A DNA stretch of 64,000 nt from contig JAYQJE010000001.1 of assembly GCA_038142005.1 (NCBI GenBank), forward strand, positions 1,178,001 to 1,242,000. Reading direction: 5' to 3'. Source of the stretch: SHAN690 sp023262195 (GTDB taxonomy: Bacteria > Bacteroidota > Bacteroidia > Flavobacteriales_G > Salibacteraceae). Positions within the stretch are counted from its first letter, which is position 1; each line of letters begins with the position of its first letter. The notes below the pieces were generated by a model, which made no database searches, was not told the origin of the DNA, and saw nothing but the letters and a program-made list of their open reading frames with translations. Position numbers and translations under genes: made by a program. Below, piece by piece: positions 42,692 through 51,804 of this stretch.

Positions 42692-44101
42692 ATGCTTGAT
42701 CAGATAAGTGAGTTTCCACAGCTCAGAGATAAGGGTATTTATTTGAGTTGTATTCTGTATCTCAATCACGGTAGAAAACGCCAAGAGGTAAAGTACGCGC
42801 TAATGGAGGTGCCCGCCTCCTTGCCACGGTTTGTCGAAATTCCAAGTGAAATCGGCAACAAAGTGATCATGATTCAGGATGACATCATTCGTCACAACTT
42901 GGAGGAGGTTTTTGATATTTTCAAACCTGACAAGGTAGATGCCTACACCTTCAAAATCACCCGTGATGCGCAGCTCGATCTTGATAATGATATATCGAAA
43001 AGCTTCCTCGAAAAGATGAAGAAAAGCTTGAATAAACGAAGACGTGGGGAGCCGTTGCGCTTTGTTTATGATGCTGCTATGCCATCAGACTTGAAGAATT
43101 TTCTCACCAAAAAGATGGACTTGCAGAACAATGAAGATGCATTTATCCCAGGTGGTCGATATCACAATCTAAAGGACCTTATGGGTTTTCCCAAACTCAA
43201 CATTTCACGAGGTTATTATAGACCACTGTCCACAAGTATCCATCCGGCATTTAAAAAGGTTGAAAGCCATTTGGAAGTAATTAAAAAGAAGGATGTGATG
43301 CTGCACTTCCCTTTTCAATCCTTCAATCATATCATAGAGGTGTTAAAGGAAGCGGCTCTTGATCCAAAGGTTAAATCGATAAAAATTTGTCTCTATCGTG
43401 TATCAAAAAGGAGCAAGGTCATCAATGCGCTCATTAATGCAGCTCGAAATGGAAAGAACGTTACCGTGGTGCTTGAGCTTCAGGCGCGTTTCGATGAAGA
43501 GAACAATATTTATTGGTCTAGAGTTTTAGAAGATGAAGGGGTAAAGGTGCTTTTCGGTTTTCCAGGATTGAAAGTTCATAGCAAAGTTTTGCTTATTACC
43601 AGAAAAGAGGCGGGAGTATTGAATCAATACGTGAATATTGGCACTGGCAACTTTAATGAATCTACAGCGAAGGCATACACAGATGTGAGTCTGCTTACTT
43701 CAGATAAAAGAATTACGGCCGAAGTGTCTCGCCTTTTTGACATGTTTGAAAATGCCATTTGGCCAAATTATCGTTTCAAGCATATCCTCTTATCTCCGTT
43801 TTATCTGCGGAATAAGCTGGTTCGTATGATTAATACAGAGATCCGCAATGCTAAGGCTGGTAAGCCCGCTTTCATAAGGTTAAAGATCAACAGCTTGGTA
43901 GATCCTAACTTAATCGATAAGCTTTACGAGGCAAGCAATGCTGGAGTAAAAATTGACATGGTGATCAGAGGTATCTGCTCACTAATTCCCGGAGTGAAGG
44001 GTATGAGCGAAAACATAAATGTGGTGAGCATTATTGATCGGTATTTAGAACACTCACGTATTTATGTATTCTGCAATGGTGGCGATCAAAATATTACATA
44101 A
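42692..44101 (+). CDS. ppk1: polyphosphate kinase Ppk1, catalytic core (block 2 of 3)
   Basis: About 469 residues covering the head domain and both catalytic C domains. Key motifs: PFQSFNHIIEVLKEAALDPK, SIKICLYRVSKRSKVINALI, VVLELQARFDEENNIYWSRV, the autophosphorylated histidine segment GLKVHSKVLLI, YVNIGTGNFNESTAKAYTDV and IRGICSLIPGVKGMSENI. In-frame sequence continues upstream of the apparent start to about 42590. The frame breaks again in AAAA at 44088-44091; one added A restores QKYYISSADWMVRNIDRRIE. Confidence 0.92.
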   Translation: MLDQISEFPQLRDKGIYLSCILYLNHGRKRQEVKYALMEVPASLPRFVEIPSEIGNKVIMIQDDIIRHNLEEVFDIFKPDKVDAYTFKITRDAQLDLDNDISKSFLEKMKKSLNKRRRGEPLRFVYDAAMPSDLKNFLTKKMDLQNNEDAFIPGGRYHNLKDLMGFPKLNISRGYYRPLSTSIHPAFKKVESHLEVIKKKDVMLHFPFQSFNHIIEVLKEAALDPKVKSIKICLYRVSKRSKVINALINAARNGKNVTVVLELQARFDEENNIYWSRVLEDEGVKVLFGFPGLKVHSKVLLITRKEAGVLNQYVNIGTGNFNESTAKAYTDVSLLTSDKRITAEVSRLFDMFENAIWPNYRFKHILLSPFYLRNKLVRMINTEIRNAKAGKPAFIRLKINSLVDPNLIDKLYEASNAGVKIDMVIRGICSLIPGVKGMSENINVVSIIDRYLEHSRIYVFCNGGDQNIT

Positions 44102-44115
44102 GCAGCGCAGACTGG

Positions 44116-44346
44116 ATGGTACGCAACATAGATAGGCGTATAGAGGTAACCTGCCCAATTTATGCGGCCGACATAAAATCTGAGATAGACGACATTTTTT
44201 CAATTCAACTATCAGATAATGTGAAAGCCCGAACCATACTTGATGGAACAAACTATAAGATTTTAAAGCCGAAATCGGGAGAGAAAAAAGTACGTTCGCA
44301 GTACGAGCTGAATGAATATTACCGACAAAAAGCCAAGACTAAATGA
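44116..44346 (+). CDS. ppk1: polyphosphate kinase Ppk1, C-terminal block (block 3 of 3)
   Basis: C-terminal about 80 residues: SSADWMVRNIDRRIEVTCPI then SEIDDIFSIQLSDNVKART, as in other Ppk1 tails. The stop TGA overlaps the ATG of the exopolyphosphatase gene (ATGA at 44343-44346). Confidence 0.85.
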   Translation: MVRNIDRRIEVTCPIYAADIKSEIDDIFSIQLSDNVKARTILDGTNYKILKPKSGEKKVRSQYELNEYYRQKAKTK

Positions 44347-45248
44347 ACGCATATAAGTTTGCTGCAATAGATATTGGATCAAATGCAGTGAGACTTTTGG
44401 TAAGCAATGTGTTTGAGAATGGAGCACAAGTTACCTTCAAAAAACAATCACTGGTTCGTGTGCCAATTAGGCTTGGTGCCGATGCTTTTTTGACTAATCA
44501 AATACCTGTTGATAAAGAGAATCAGTTTTTGAGTGCGATGCACGCATTCAAACATTTACTTGATGTTTACGTGCCCGTAAAGACCAGAGCAATTGCCACT
44601 TCGGCATTTCGTGAGGCAAAGAATGGGGCAGAGATTGTTGATCGCGTTTACAACGAGACAGGCATAAAAATTGAAATAGTAACGGGCAAAGAAGAAGCCG
44701 AGGTAATTTATGCCAATGGCCTTCGAGAGAATATGGATGCAGATAAGAGCTATCTGTATATGGATGTGGGTGGCGGCAGCACCGAATTGACCTTTTTCAA
44801 AAACCATCAGGCCCTCACATCCAAATCATTCAACATTGGATCTATACGATTGCTCATGGATATGGTTAGTGATGATGATTGGAGCGATATGAAGCAATGG
44901 GTAAAGGATATTAGCGCTCAATCGCCTACAGGTTTATCCTTGATTGGATCTGGAGGTAATATTAATAAGTACTGCAAGCTACTTATGAAAGAATATGGTG
45001 AGCCGCTTAATCCAAGTGAAATATTTCATTTGTATAAACGCCTGAAATCAATGTCAACGGAAGAGCGAATACAACAACTCTTCCTCAATCCCGATAGATC
45101 CGATGTGATAGTGCCTGCAGGGAAAATATTCACGAGCGTAATGAAATGGAGTGGTGCTGAAACGGCCTTTGTTCCAAAGATTGGTTTGTCAGACGGTGTA
45201 GTGAAAATGCTTTACGACCAGATGAAACTTGAGAAAGCGTTTGTTTAA
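44343..45248 (+). CDS. ppx: exopolyphosphatase, Ppx/GppA family
   Basis: A 301-residue Ppx/GppA phosphatase (ASKHA fold), hydrolysing polyphosphate or (p)ppGpp. Phosphate 1 motif FAAIDIGSNAVRLLV is at residue 6, and phosphate 2 YMDVGGGSTELTFF near 139. The catalytic glutamate segment is VTGKEEAEVIYANGL near 114, and LIGSGGNINKY is further on. It is the short form, lacking the extra C-terminal HD-like domain of E. coli Ppx. The ATGA overlap with ppk shows that synthesis and breakdown of polyphosphate are encoded as a coupled pair. The choice between Ppx and GppA rests on this linkage. Confidence 0.92.
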   Translation: MNAYKFAAIDIGSNAVRLLVSNVFENGAQVTFKKQSLVRVPIRLGADAFLTNQIPVDKENQFLSAMHAFKHLLDVYVPVKTRAIATSAFREAKNGAEIVDRVYNETGIKIEIVTGKEEAEVIYANGLRENMDADKSYLYMDVGGGSTELTFFKNHQALTSKSFNIGSIRLLMDMVSDDDWSDMKQWVKDISAQSPTGLSLIGSGGNINKYCKLLMKEYGEPLNPSEIFHLYKRLKSMSTEERIQQLFLNPDRSDVIVPAGKIFTSVMKWSGAETAFVPKIGLSDGVVKMLYDQMKLEKAFV

Positions 45249-45285
45249 ACAAAATTTCTAGCACGCAATTACGCTCTTGCGCATA

Positions 45286-45891
45286 CTAATCAAATGGTGT
45301 GATTTCCTGATTCCTCAAACGCTTTGTTCGATCCTTATTAAAGACACGAGCTATATCGTAACCTATCCCAATACAAGGTCTTATGTAAAAATCAAAATAA
45401 TGAGGATGTGAGCTGGGGTTTGAAATTAAAACCTTGGAGCCCATACCTGCATCAAAGCTAAAAACGAGTCCCTCGTAAGAGTAGAATTGCAAGCCAAGTT
45501 GAAGCGATAATCCCTCTACACTATGGTCGTAAGGATCGGTACCTATCTTTTGGTTGTAGTAATTGCTCAGCCAGCCATAGCCAATGCCCACTCTTGGGAA
45601 GATATATTGACTTCCTACATTGGCATAATATCGCAGTCCAAAGTGATAATTGTTTGATGAAGGAATGGTGTAGTTAATGTCGCTTGATTTTGGTGCGTGG
45701 CCAAAAGCACCATATACGGCAAAGTGCTTCATTCCAACTTCGGCATGCCCGCCAAGGCCACCGTATATCATTCCGAAACCTGCGGAGACATTAGCGAAAT
45801 AATTGACTGAACTACCCTCTTGCGCTGAGCCTGTAAACGGGTGTGCGCCAATTAAAAATCCGATAAGTGTAACTATTCGGCCTATACGCAT
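45286..45891 (-). CDS. outer-membrane beta-barrel protein of unknown function
   Basis: 201 residues: signal peptide MRIGRIVTLIGFLIGAHPFT to SAQ, then a barrel-like pattern of glycine and aromatic strands (VSAGFGMIYGGLGGHAEVGM, YHFGLRYYANVGSQYIFPRV, LQLGLQFYSYEGLVFSFDAG, FDFYIRPCIGIGYDIARVF). Probably an eight-stranded small barrel. It starts on the base after the stop of the acyl-CoA ligase gene and is the last gene of a five-gene operon. Specific function unknown. Confidence 0.75.
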   Translation of the reverse strand: MRIGRIVTLIGFLIGAHPFTGSAQEGSSVNYFANVSAGFGMIYGGLGGHAEVGMKHFAVYGAFGHAPKSSDINYTIPSSNNYHFGLRYYANVGSQYIFPRVGIGYGWLSNYYNQKIGTDPYDHSVEGLSLQLGLQFYSYEGLVFSFDAGMGSKVLISNPSSHPHYFDFYIRPCIGIGYDIARVFNKDRTKRLRNQEITPFD

Positions 45892-47652
45892 CTATCCGCC
45901 ATAAATAGACTTCATCAAATTGTCACAACGTTGAAGTATAAACTTTCTTTTAAGTTTCAATGAGGGGGTAAGTTCGCCTCCATCTATGCTCCAAACGGCA
46001 TCACACAATTCGATTTTTTTCACTTGTTCAAACTTGCCAAAGTCTTGGTTGATCTCATTGATATCTTCCCAAATACGTTCTTTAAGCTTAGCGTTTTGGC
46101 TCAGCGCTTTGTAGTCGCCACCTTCAATACCTTTTCGCTTGCACCACTCGTTACAAAACTCCAAATCTGGAACTACCAGTGCCGCTGGGTGCTTCTGATT
46201 TTCGCCTACCACCATGATTTGATCTATAAATCGCGAAGCCTTGAACTTATTCTCCATCGGTTGTGGAGCGATGTACTTTCCTCCAGAAGTCTTGAAAATC
46301 TCCTTCTTTCGGTCGGTGATTTTTACAAACTCTCCATTCACGAGTTCGCCAATATCGCCTGTGTGGAACCATCCATCTTTCATGACCTCGGCTGTAAGAT
46401 CTGGACGGTTGTAATAACCCAACATCACATTTGGCCCTTTAATGAGTATTTCACCGTCCTCTGCTATTTTAACCTCCACGTTAAAAAGTGGCCGCCCTGT
46501 GGTGCCAATCATGAAGCCTTTGTTGTCAAAGCAGTTTACCGAAGCAACTGGGCTAGTTTCGGTGAGACCATAACCTTCAAGCACTGGGATTTGAGCGGCA
46601 TTAAAAATTCTTGCTAATCGTGCCTGCAATGCTGCACTTCCGCTTGCTACGGCTTTTACGTTTCCACCAAGCGCTTCTCGCCATTTATTGAAAATGAGCT
46701 TGTTTGCTATACTCAACTGGAATTCATACCACGCACCGTTTTGGCCATAGGGTTCCCATTTTTCTCCGAGTTCTACTGCCCAGAAAAACAAGGCTTTCTT
46801 TATTCCTGTGAGCTCACTTCCCTTGGCCATAATCTTGTCAAAAACCTTTTCAAGTAAGCGGGGAACGGCTGTAAAAACTTGTGGTTGCACTTCGCGAATG
46901 TTGTCTCCAATAGTGTCCATAGATTCAGCGTAATAAATACTCACCCCGGTGTACATAAAGAGGTACAGCACCATACGTTCATAGATGTGACATAGCGGTA
47001 AAAAGCTCACCGCCTTGCTGTGCTCATCAACCGGAAGTCTCTCTCTTGAGCCAACTACATTGCTCACGATGTTTTGATGAGAGAGCATCACGCCCTTTGG
47101 ATTACCCGTTGTTCCACTCGTATAAATAAGTGTGGCTAAATCTTCGCTATTAATTGCTGCTTTTCGGGTGTCTATTTCGGATGTTGCAATTTCACTTCCG
47201 CGTTCTAAAAAGTCTTCAAAATATTCAGTGCCCTCAATTTTTTGAAATGAAATAATGTGCTTCAATGTGGGTACCCCATCCTTTATCTCATTTACCTTGG
47301 CAAGAAGCTCATCATCGCTAACGAAACAAACCTTCACTTCTGCATCATTGAAAATAAATTCATAATCAGATGGAGAAATGGTGGGATAAATAGGCACATT
47401 AATGGCGCCCGCCATCATAATGCCGATGTCAGAAATATTCCACTCGGGTCTGTTGTTTGAAATGAGCGCCACCTTATCATTGGGATTAACCCCTAATGCA
47501 ACAAGCGATTTACTCACTTTCATACTCGTGTCTAGGAATTCCTGAGTTGATGTTTTCACCCATGTTCCATCGACTTTAGCACAGAGCGAGTCTGATTTTG
47601 GATATGTTTTGAGTTGATACTCAGGAATTTCAAATAAGCGCTGGATTTCCAT
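45892..47652 (-). CDS. long-chain fatty-acid CoA ligase (AMP-binding)
   Basis: A 586-residue AMP-forming acyl-CoA synthetase of the long-chain FadD15-like type. The phosphate loop is LIYTSGTTGNPKGVMLSHQN near residue 172, the gate region FLPLCHIYERMVLYLF, the adenine motif EGYGLTETSP, and the hinge GWFHTGDIGELV then ITDRKKEIFKTSGGKYIAPQ. These enzymes activate free fatty acids for lipid synthesis or breakdown. It sits 18 bp after the CAP-domain gene and abuts the barrel gene. Confidence 0.93.
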   Translation of the reverse strand: MEIQRLFEIPEYQLKTYPKSDSLCAKVDGTWVKTSTQEFLDTSMKVSKSLVALGVNPNDKVALISNNRPEWNISDIGIMMAGAINVPIYPTISPSDYEFIFNDAEVKVCFVSDDELLAKVNEIKDGVPTLKHIISFQKIEGTEYFEDFLERGSEIATSEIDTRKAAINSEDLATLIYTSGTTGNPKGVMLSHQNIVSNVVGSRERLPVDEHSKAVSFLPLCHIYERMVLYLFMYTGVSIYYAESMDTIGDNIREVQPQVFTAVPRLLEKVFDKIMAKGSELTGIKKALFFWAVELGEKWEPYGQNGAWYEFQLSIANKLIFNKWREALGGNVKAVASGSAALQARLARIFNAAQIPVLEGYGLTETSPVASVNCFDNKGFMIGTTGRPLFNVEVKIAEDGEILIKGPNVMLGYYNRPDLTAEVMKDGWFHTGDIGELVNGEFVKITDRKKEIFKTSGGKYIAPQPMENKFKASRFIDQIMVVGENQKHPAALVVPDLEFCNEWCKRKGIEGGDYKALSQNAKLKERIWEDINEINQDFGKFEQVKKIELCDAVWSIDGGELTPSLKLKRKFILQRCDNLMKSIYGG

Positions 47653-47670
47653 TTGATTTGACTTTAAAGG

Positions 47671-48339
47671 TTAGTCGCCAATTTTGTTACTGGCGAAGTT
47701 TTGTACACAATTCACTCCATATCGTTTGTGAGGCTCTATTGCGACCCCAATATACCTCGAATCTGTATTAAGAATGTTTTTTCTGTGCCCCTTCGAGGGT
47801 ACATTTTTATCAATTAATAGGTCAACTACAATATCAAGTGCTTTTTCTGTGCCGTAGTTGGCATTCTCATTTATTCCCGAATAGCTTTCTGATACGGCCA
47901 TCATTCGCTTTTGAAATGGAGTTCCATCCGATGCATTGTGTCCTGTTCTGCCCGTTTCACCCATATCTTTAGCATGAGTTCTTGCCGCGCTGGTTAGGAG
48001 TTCGCTGGGTTCTAAGATTTTTTTGGAATCGGTGTTTTCTAGAACTTTATAAAGTTCTTTCACATCTCGATCTTTCTTAATGTCATTATCCTTGATAAAG
48101 TCTTGTAGATAGGTTTCACTAAATACTTTGGGATTAATTCTGCACAGATTAATATAAAACACGACCTGTTTTTCTTCCTCATTCATATAGGTCACATCTA
48201 TGGCTGAATTAGCTTTTGCTAAAGTGGTATCTGGCCACAGCGCAAATAGATCACTATCCGTTTGGGCGTTGATATTGCCCACACCGTAAAGCCAGATGAA
48301 GGCTATCGCTATACTATTGAATAATAATCCGTTCCCCAT
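47671..48339 (-). CDS. CAP-domain (SCP/PR-1-like) secreted protein
   Basis: 222 residues. The signal-like N-terminus (LLFNSIAIAFIWLYGVGNIN, then AQ) is followed by a CAP domain from about residue 55. Cavity residues typical of the family appear in RTGHNASDG, INENANYG and GHRKNILNTDSRYIGVAI. Bacterial CAP proteins are secreted and mostly uncharacterised; some bind lipids or act on peptides. The start overlaps the end of the amidohydrolase gene by 26 bp, so it is translationally linked. Confidence 0.87.
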   Translation of the reverse strand: MGNGLLFNSIAIAFIWLYGVGNINAQTDSDLFALWPDTTLAKANSAIDVTYMNEEEKQVVFYINLCRINPKVFSETYLQDFIKDNDIKKDRDVKELYKVLENTDSKKILEPSELLTSAARTHAKDMGETGRTGHNASDGTPFQKRMMAVSESYSGINENANYGTEKALDIVVDLLIDKNVPSKGHRKNILNTDSRYIGVAIEPHKRYGVNCVQNFASNKIGD

Positions 48340-49057
48340 TTATCCAGGTTTCCAAAACTTGCGTTGACAATATATTATCTTCTGAGCAAGTCAAAATATC
48401 TTGATTTAAAATTACCATATCAGCCACTTTTCCAGCTACTAAAGATCCTTTTTGTTTTTCTTGAAACGCAGCAATGGCCGGCCAAATGGTGATGCCGCGC
48501 AATGCTTCTTCTCTAGACAATGCTTCACTGAAGAGATATCCCCCTTGAGGAAAGTCATTGTGATCTTTCCTTGTTACCGCAGCATAAAAGGTATTCAAAG
48601 GGCTTATGTATTCTACAGGAAAATCAGTCCCGAGTGGAATCATGCCATTTTCATCTTTTAAACTTTTTAGGCTATATGCCCAGTCTACTCGGATAGGTCC
48701 TAGTCTGTCTTCTGCCCAATACATATCACTGGTGGCATGGGTAGGCTGCATGGAAGGCAGAATGTTGTATTCCCCAAATAGCGATCTGTCCTCGGGGTGT
48801 ACGACTTGCGCATGTTCGATACGCCAACGCCTGTCATTAGTTCCACCCAAAACGCTACCCATCGCCTGGAGTGTATATCGGTTTGCTTCAGTGCCAATGC
48901 AATGAACACAAAGTTGGAAAGAATCCTGCATGCATTTTTCTGCCCACGCAGCTATGGAGTCTTTTCCGGTGATTATCAATCCTCGGTTCAATGAATCATC
49001 CGTATAAGTTTCAATAAGTCGAGCACCTCTTGATCCTAATGCACCATCAGCATACAC
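48314..49057 (-). CDS. YtcJ-like amidohydrolase, C-terminal block (block 2 of 2)
   Basis: C-terminal 248 residues of the amidohydrolase: VYADGALGSRGARLIETYTD, FQLCVHCIGTEANRYTLQAM, WRIEHAQVVHPEDRS and PLGTDFPVEYISPLNTF. Conserved metal or catalytic residues of the family lie in HCIGTEAN, EHAQ and GTDFPVE. It connects to block 1 after one added base in the T run 49087-49090 (plus strand), giving YRIKTDRLSAYAIKVYADGA. Confidence 0.83.
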   Translation of the reverse strand: MYADGALGSRGARLIETYTDDSLNRGLIITGKDSIAAWAEKCMQDSFQLCVHCIGTEANRYTLQAMGSVLGGTNDRRWRIEHAQVVHPEDRSLFGEYNILPSMQPTHATSDMYWAEDRLGPIRVDWAYSLKSLKDENGMIPLGTDFPVEYISPLNTFYAAVTRKDHNDFPQGGYLFSEALSREEALRGITIWPAIAAFQEKQKGSLVAGKVADMVILNQDILTCSEDNILSTQVLETWINGERIIIQ

Positions 49058-49953
49058 CTTGATGGCGTAAGCGGAAAGTCTATCGGTTTTATTCGGTACT
49101 GATCAAGTGAATTGAATATGTCTGGATCAGCAGAATACATAGCATAGACTCTAATTTTCAAATCATCATTTTGATGCATTTCGTTAATTACATTGATATT
49201 ATCAATGCTTAAACCTGCATCTGTCACTGTGGTGAGGCCTTTAGATAGACAATCCTGCTCAGCTTTTTGCAATGCATATTCCGTTTGCCCTTTTGTAGGT
49301 TCTGGAATAATAACTTGAACCAAATTCATGGCCTCATCGACCAGAACACCGGTTAATTCATCTTGGGAGTCTTTTATTATGGCTCCACCATCAATGCCTG
49401 TGGTGCTTTTGATTCCTGCGTCTCGCAGCACGTTTGTAGATGCGATTAATGCATGACCATCGACCCGTTTTAATATGATGCGCTTGTCTGGAAAAAGGCT
49501 ATCCAATGTGTGGTTTGTTGGGTACTCCTTTGTATCCCAGTCGTTTTGATCCCAACCTCTGCCAAGTACCCATTCATTGTCATCATTACTTATATAGTCT
49601 GATATGCGCTGTAATACTTCTTTCCAAGATTTTGTTCCTTTCAAATTAACCTGAGATTGGATGAGTCCATAGCCGAGGAAATGACTGTGGGCATCATTGA
49701 ACCCCGGATAGATGATTCCTTGTTGAGCATCGATTTTCGTCTCCGCCAGATATTTATTGAGAATTTGATTTTCAGCACCGACCTCTACAATCTTCCCATC
49801 GCTTATGGCAATGGCTTCAGCAATGACATTATTTTCATCAAGCGTGTAAATCTTTGCATTGTGTACTATCGTATCTACCTTCTCAGGTTCCTGGCAAGCA
49901 CTCATTGCCAAAGCAACTAAGATGGCAATAGGGATTTTTGTTATTGCTTTCAT
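49036..49953 (-). CDS. YtcJ-like amidohydrolase, N-terminal block (block 1 of 2), lipoprotein
   Basis: N-terminal block of a metal-dependent amidohydrolase of the YtcJ / N-substituted formamide deformylase (NfdA) family. The lipoprotein signal is AILVALAMSACQEPEK. Then come DTIVHNAKIYTLDENNVIAE, the metal-binding YPGFNDAHSHFLGYG and VLGRGWDQNDWDTKEYPTNH. The whole enzyme is about 546 residues. The natural substrate is unknown, and the lipobox suggests it works outside the cytoplasm. The ATG overlaps the likely stop of the upstream membrane-protein gene (ATGA at 49950-49953). Confidence 0.85.
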   Translation of the reverse strand: MKAITKIPIAILVALAMSACQEPEKVDTIVHNAKIYTLDENNVIAEAIAISDGKIVEVGAENQILNKYLAETKIDAQQGIIYPGFNDAHSHFLGYGLIQSQVNLKGTKSWKEVLQRISDYISNDDNEWVLGRGWDQNDWDTKEYPTNHTLDSLFPDKRIILKRVDGHALIASTNVLRDAGIKSTTGIDGGAIIKDSQDELTGVLVDEAMNLVQVIIPEPTKGQTEYALQKAEQDCLSKGLTTVTDAGLSIDNINVINEMHQNDDLKIRVYAMYSADPDIFNSLDQYRIKPIDFPLTPSRCMLMVH

Positions 49954-50562
49954 CGCGTTCGGAAGTTAATCAAATATGGTGTTAGCGACACCAACAATAG
50001 AATTAAACCTGGAATGATGGAGCTCGGAATGAGCTGTGATATTTCTGGTAGCGGAAATTAAAGAGTAGTCAAGCCTCGCCATCGGTCGATAAGAACCGGG
50101 TTCAATTTCTAGGCTATGATTAATGAAATCATGTTGTTTTTGAACGATGTAGTTAACCAAATCAATTCCCATCAGGTGTGCCGATGCGTAGCCTAAAGCA
50201 ACTATCAAAATCCAAGCGACCCATGACCTTGCCGCTCTATCAGGAAAAAGAGAAATTGCAATCAAGCCCGGCAACATACAAGCAATAAAGTAAGGTTTGA
50301 TCAGACCAGAGATAATCAATCCAACTAGACCATAAAATAATCGGGTTTGAACGGTAAAATCACCAGTTGCGGCCATCAATGTAATACCAATTCCATAAAT
50401 CAAAAGCGTTTCTTTCAATCCGCCAGACATCAACAATTGAAAAGATGGAAAGAGACAAATAATAAGTAAGGTCCACTGCCTCTGTGCTTTATTCTCTAGA
50501 ATCGCTCTACATAAATAGGAGAGCCCAATTAGACCAATTGTTGAGAAAAACAAGGCATTCAC
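49950..50562 (-). CDS. polytopic membrane protein, C-terminal block (block 2 of 2)
   Basis: Multiple hydrophobic helices (FSTIGLIGLSYLCRAILENK, SWVAWILIVALGYASAHLMG) with the motif LMSGGLKETLLIYG, similar to the SG-x-KE motif in membrane glycan polymerase-like proteins. The direct frame ends at 49966. A further shift near 50054-50062 gives a more natural membrane tail, FPLPEISQLIPSSIIPGLIL then LLVSLTPYLINFRTR, whose TGA overlaps the amidohydrolase ATG; I used that end. Function unknown. Confidence 0.6.
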
Positions 50563-50981
50563 TTCATAGTGACCAAGGAAAAGAAGTTGAGCAGTGAATT
50601 CACTTTGATCATCAAAATGTTGTCATTGTATAAGCCACTGTCATACGGCTTAATCCAAGCATTCATCTTGTCAAAATAGTAGCCTCGAAAAGCCACTTCA
50701 TCATAAATACCAAGAATGATTTTGATGTAATCCATTGGTGCTTTTGAGAAAACGTCCGATAAAATGATGCCATCATCAAAAAATCGAAATACATCATTGA
50801 GCGATCGATCGGTATAGTAGTATGTGTAAATGGCCTGCACACAAAACGTGGCAATTACTTTAATCTGAAATAGGACTACCAACAACCATCGATTTATACC
50901 AAGCCTTCGGCTGAGGTATAGATACAACAAGAGACAAATAAAAAACCATGGAATGGTAAAGAGTATGCCAGTCAGCAACAT
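50559..50981 (-). CDS. polytopic membrane protein, N-terminal block (block 1 of 2)
   Basis: About 134 residues: hydrophobic N-terminus (LLTGILFTIPWFFICLLLYL), a second helix (WLLVVLFQIKVIATFCVQAI) and an outward loop containing RSLNDVFRFFDDGIILSDVF. The frame breaks near 50573-50582; one added base gives FFSLGHYEVNALFFSTIGLI. The total length is about 344 residues with roughly eight or nine helices. It may be an EpsG/Wzy-like enzyme, but the similarity is weak. It is the first gene of the five-gene operon and diverges from purL. Confidence 0.6.
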   Translation of the reverse strand: MLLTGILFTIPWFFICLLLYLYLSRRLGINRWLLVVLFQIKVIATFCVQAIYTYYYTDRSLNDVFRFFDDGIILSDVFSKAPMDYIKIILGIYDEVAFRGYYFDKMNAWIKPYDSGLYNDNILMIKVNSLLNFFSLVTMK

Positions 50982-51046
50982 GGATCAAAGTAAAGACTTT
51001 GTGAATTAAATGTTCAGCATATTCCGGTGTGCCAAATGCATAAAAC

Positions 51047-51054
51047 TAATTTTG
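51047..51054 (+). promoter_or_regulatory. Bacteroidota -7 element for purL
   Basis: TAATTTTG, an exact TAnnTTTG match, 17 bases before the purL ATG at 51072. Confidence 0.45.
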
Positions 51055-51071
51055 CCGTTCAATAATTTTCG

Positions 51072-51551
51072 ATGAGCGAATACACTGAAAAAGAAGCCCT
51101 AGATGCTTCAAGCAAATTGGGACTTCTTCCCGAAGAATATGAGAAAATTAAAGGGTACTTAGGCCGCATCCCAAACTTCACGGAATTGTCAATCTATTCG
51201 GTAATGTGGTCAGAACACTGTTCGTATAAAAACAGTATAAAGTGGCTAAAGACTCTGCCCAAAGCTGGCCCCGCTATTCTCGCTGAAGCCGGTGAAGAAA
51301 ATGCTGGATTGGTTGACATTGGTGATGGCAAGGCTTGCGCCTTTAAAATAGAGTCTCATAATCACCCGAGTGCCATAGAGCCATATCAGGGTGCGGCTAC
51401 GGGAGTTGGAGGTATCAATAGAGATATTTTTACAATGGGGGCGAGACCAATTGCCCAGTTGAATAGCTTACGATTTGGTGACCCAAAAGAGGAACGAACC
51501 AAATGGCTACTAGAAGGAGTCTGCATTTGGTATTCCGGTAGTCGGTGGTGA
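51072..51551 (+). CDS. purL: phosphoribosylformylglycinamidine synthase PurL, N-terminal block (block 1 of 3)
   Basis: N-terminal about 150 residues of the small-type PurL, the ATP-dependent FGAM synthase subunit of purine synthesis. The first catalytic segment is MWSEHCSYKNSIKWLKTLP; substrate and ATP motifs are KIESHNHPSAIEPYQGAATG and GGINRDIFTMGARPIAQLNS. The real text ends at KWLLEGV near 51521. The conserved GIGDYGN-type segment that normally follows is missing, so about 28 bases appear deleted. The last residues of this open frame are out of frame. Confidence 0.88.
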   Translation: MSEYTEKEALDASSKLGLLPEEYEKIKGYLGRIPNFTELSIYSVMWSEHCSYKNSIKWLKTLPKAGPAILAEAGEENAGLVDIGDGKACAFKIESHNHPSAIEPYQGAATGVGGINRDIFTMGARPIAQLNSLRFGDPKEERTKWLLEGVCIWYSGSRW

Positions 51552-51552
51552 G

Positions 51553-51804
51553 GTGTATTTCGATAAATCATACAACCAAAATCCACTCGTCAATGCTATG
51601 TCCGTAGGGATTGTGGATATTGATAAAACAATATCAGCAACATCACATGGAGTAGGAAACCCAGTGTTTATTGTGGGATCGAGCACAGGAAAAGACGGCA
51701 TACATGGAGCCACTTTTGCATCTGGAGATTTGTCAGATGATAGTGCGGATGACCTTCCATCAGTGCAAGTAGGCGACCCATTTCAAGAGAAGCTTTTTGC
51801 TTGA
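51553..51804 (+). CDS. purL: PurL, central block (block 2 of 3)
   Basis: Continues PurL from about 51523 (AFGIPVVGGEVYFDKSYNQN) through PLVNAMSVGIVDIDK, HGVGNPVFIVGSSTGKDGIH and GATFASGDLSDDSADDLPSV to DPFQEKL. The frame breaks in TTTTT at 51794-51798; one added T joins it to LLEASLELANTDAIIGMQDM in block 3. Confidence 0.85.
   Translation: MYFDKSYNQNPLVNAMSVGIVDIDKTISATSHGVGNPVFIVGSSTGKDGIHGATFASGDLSDDSADDLPSVQVGDPFQEKLFA

Noticed and set aside
42276..44346. ppk blocks as two or three independent kinases
   Set aside because: They read as one Ppk1 with domains in the normal order after two single-base corrections.
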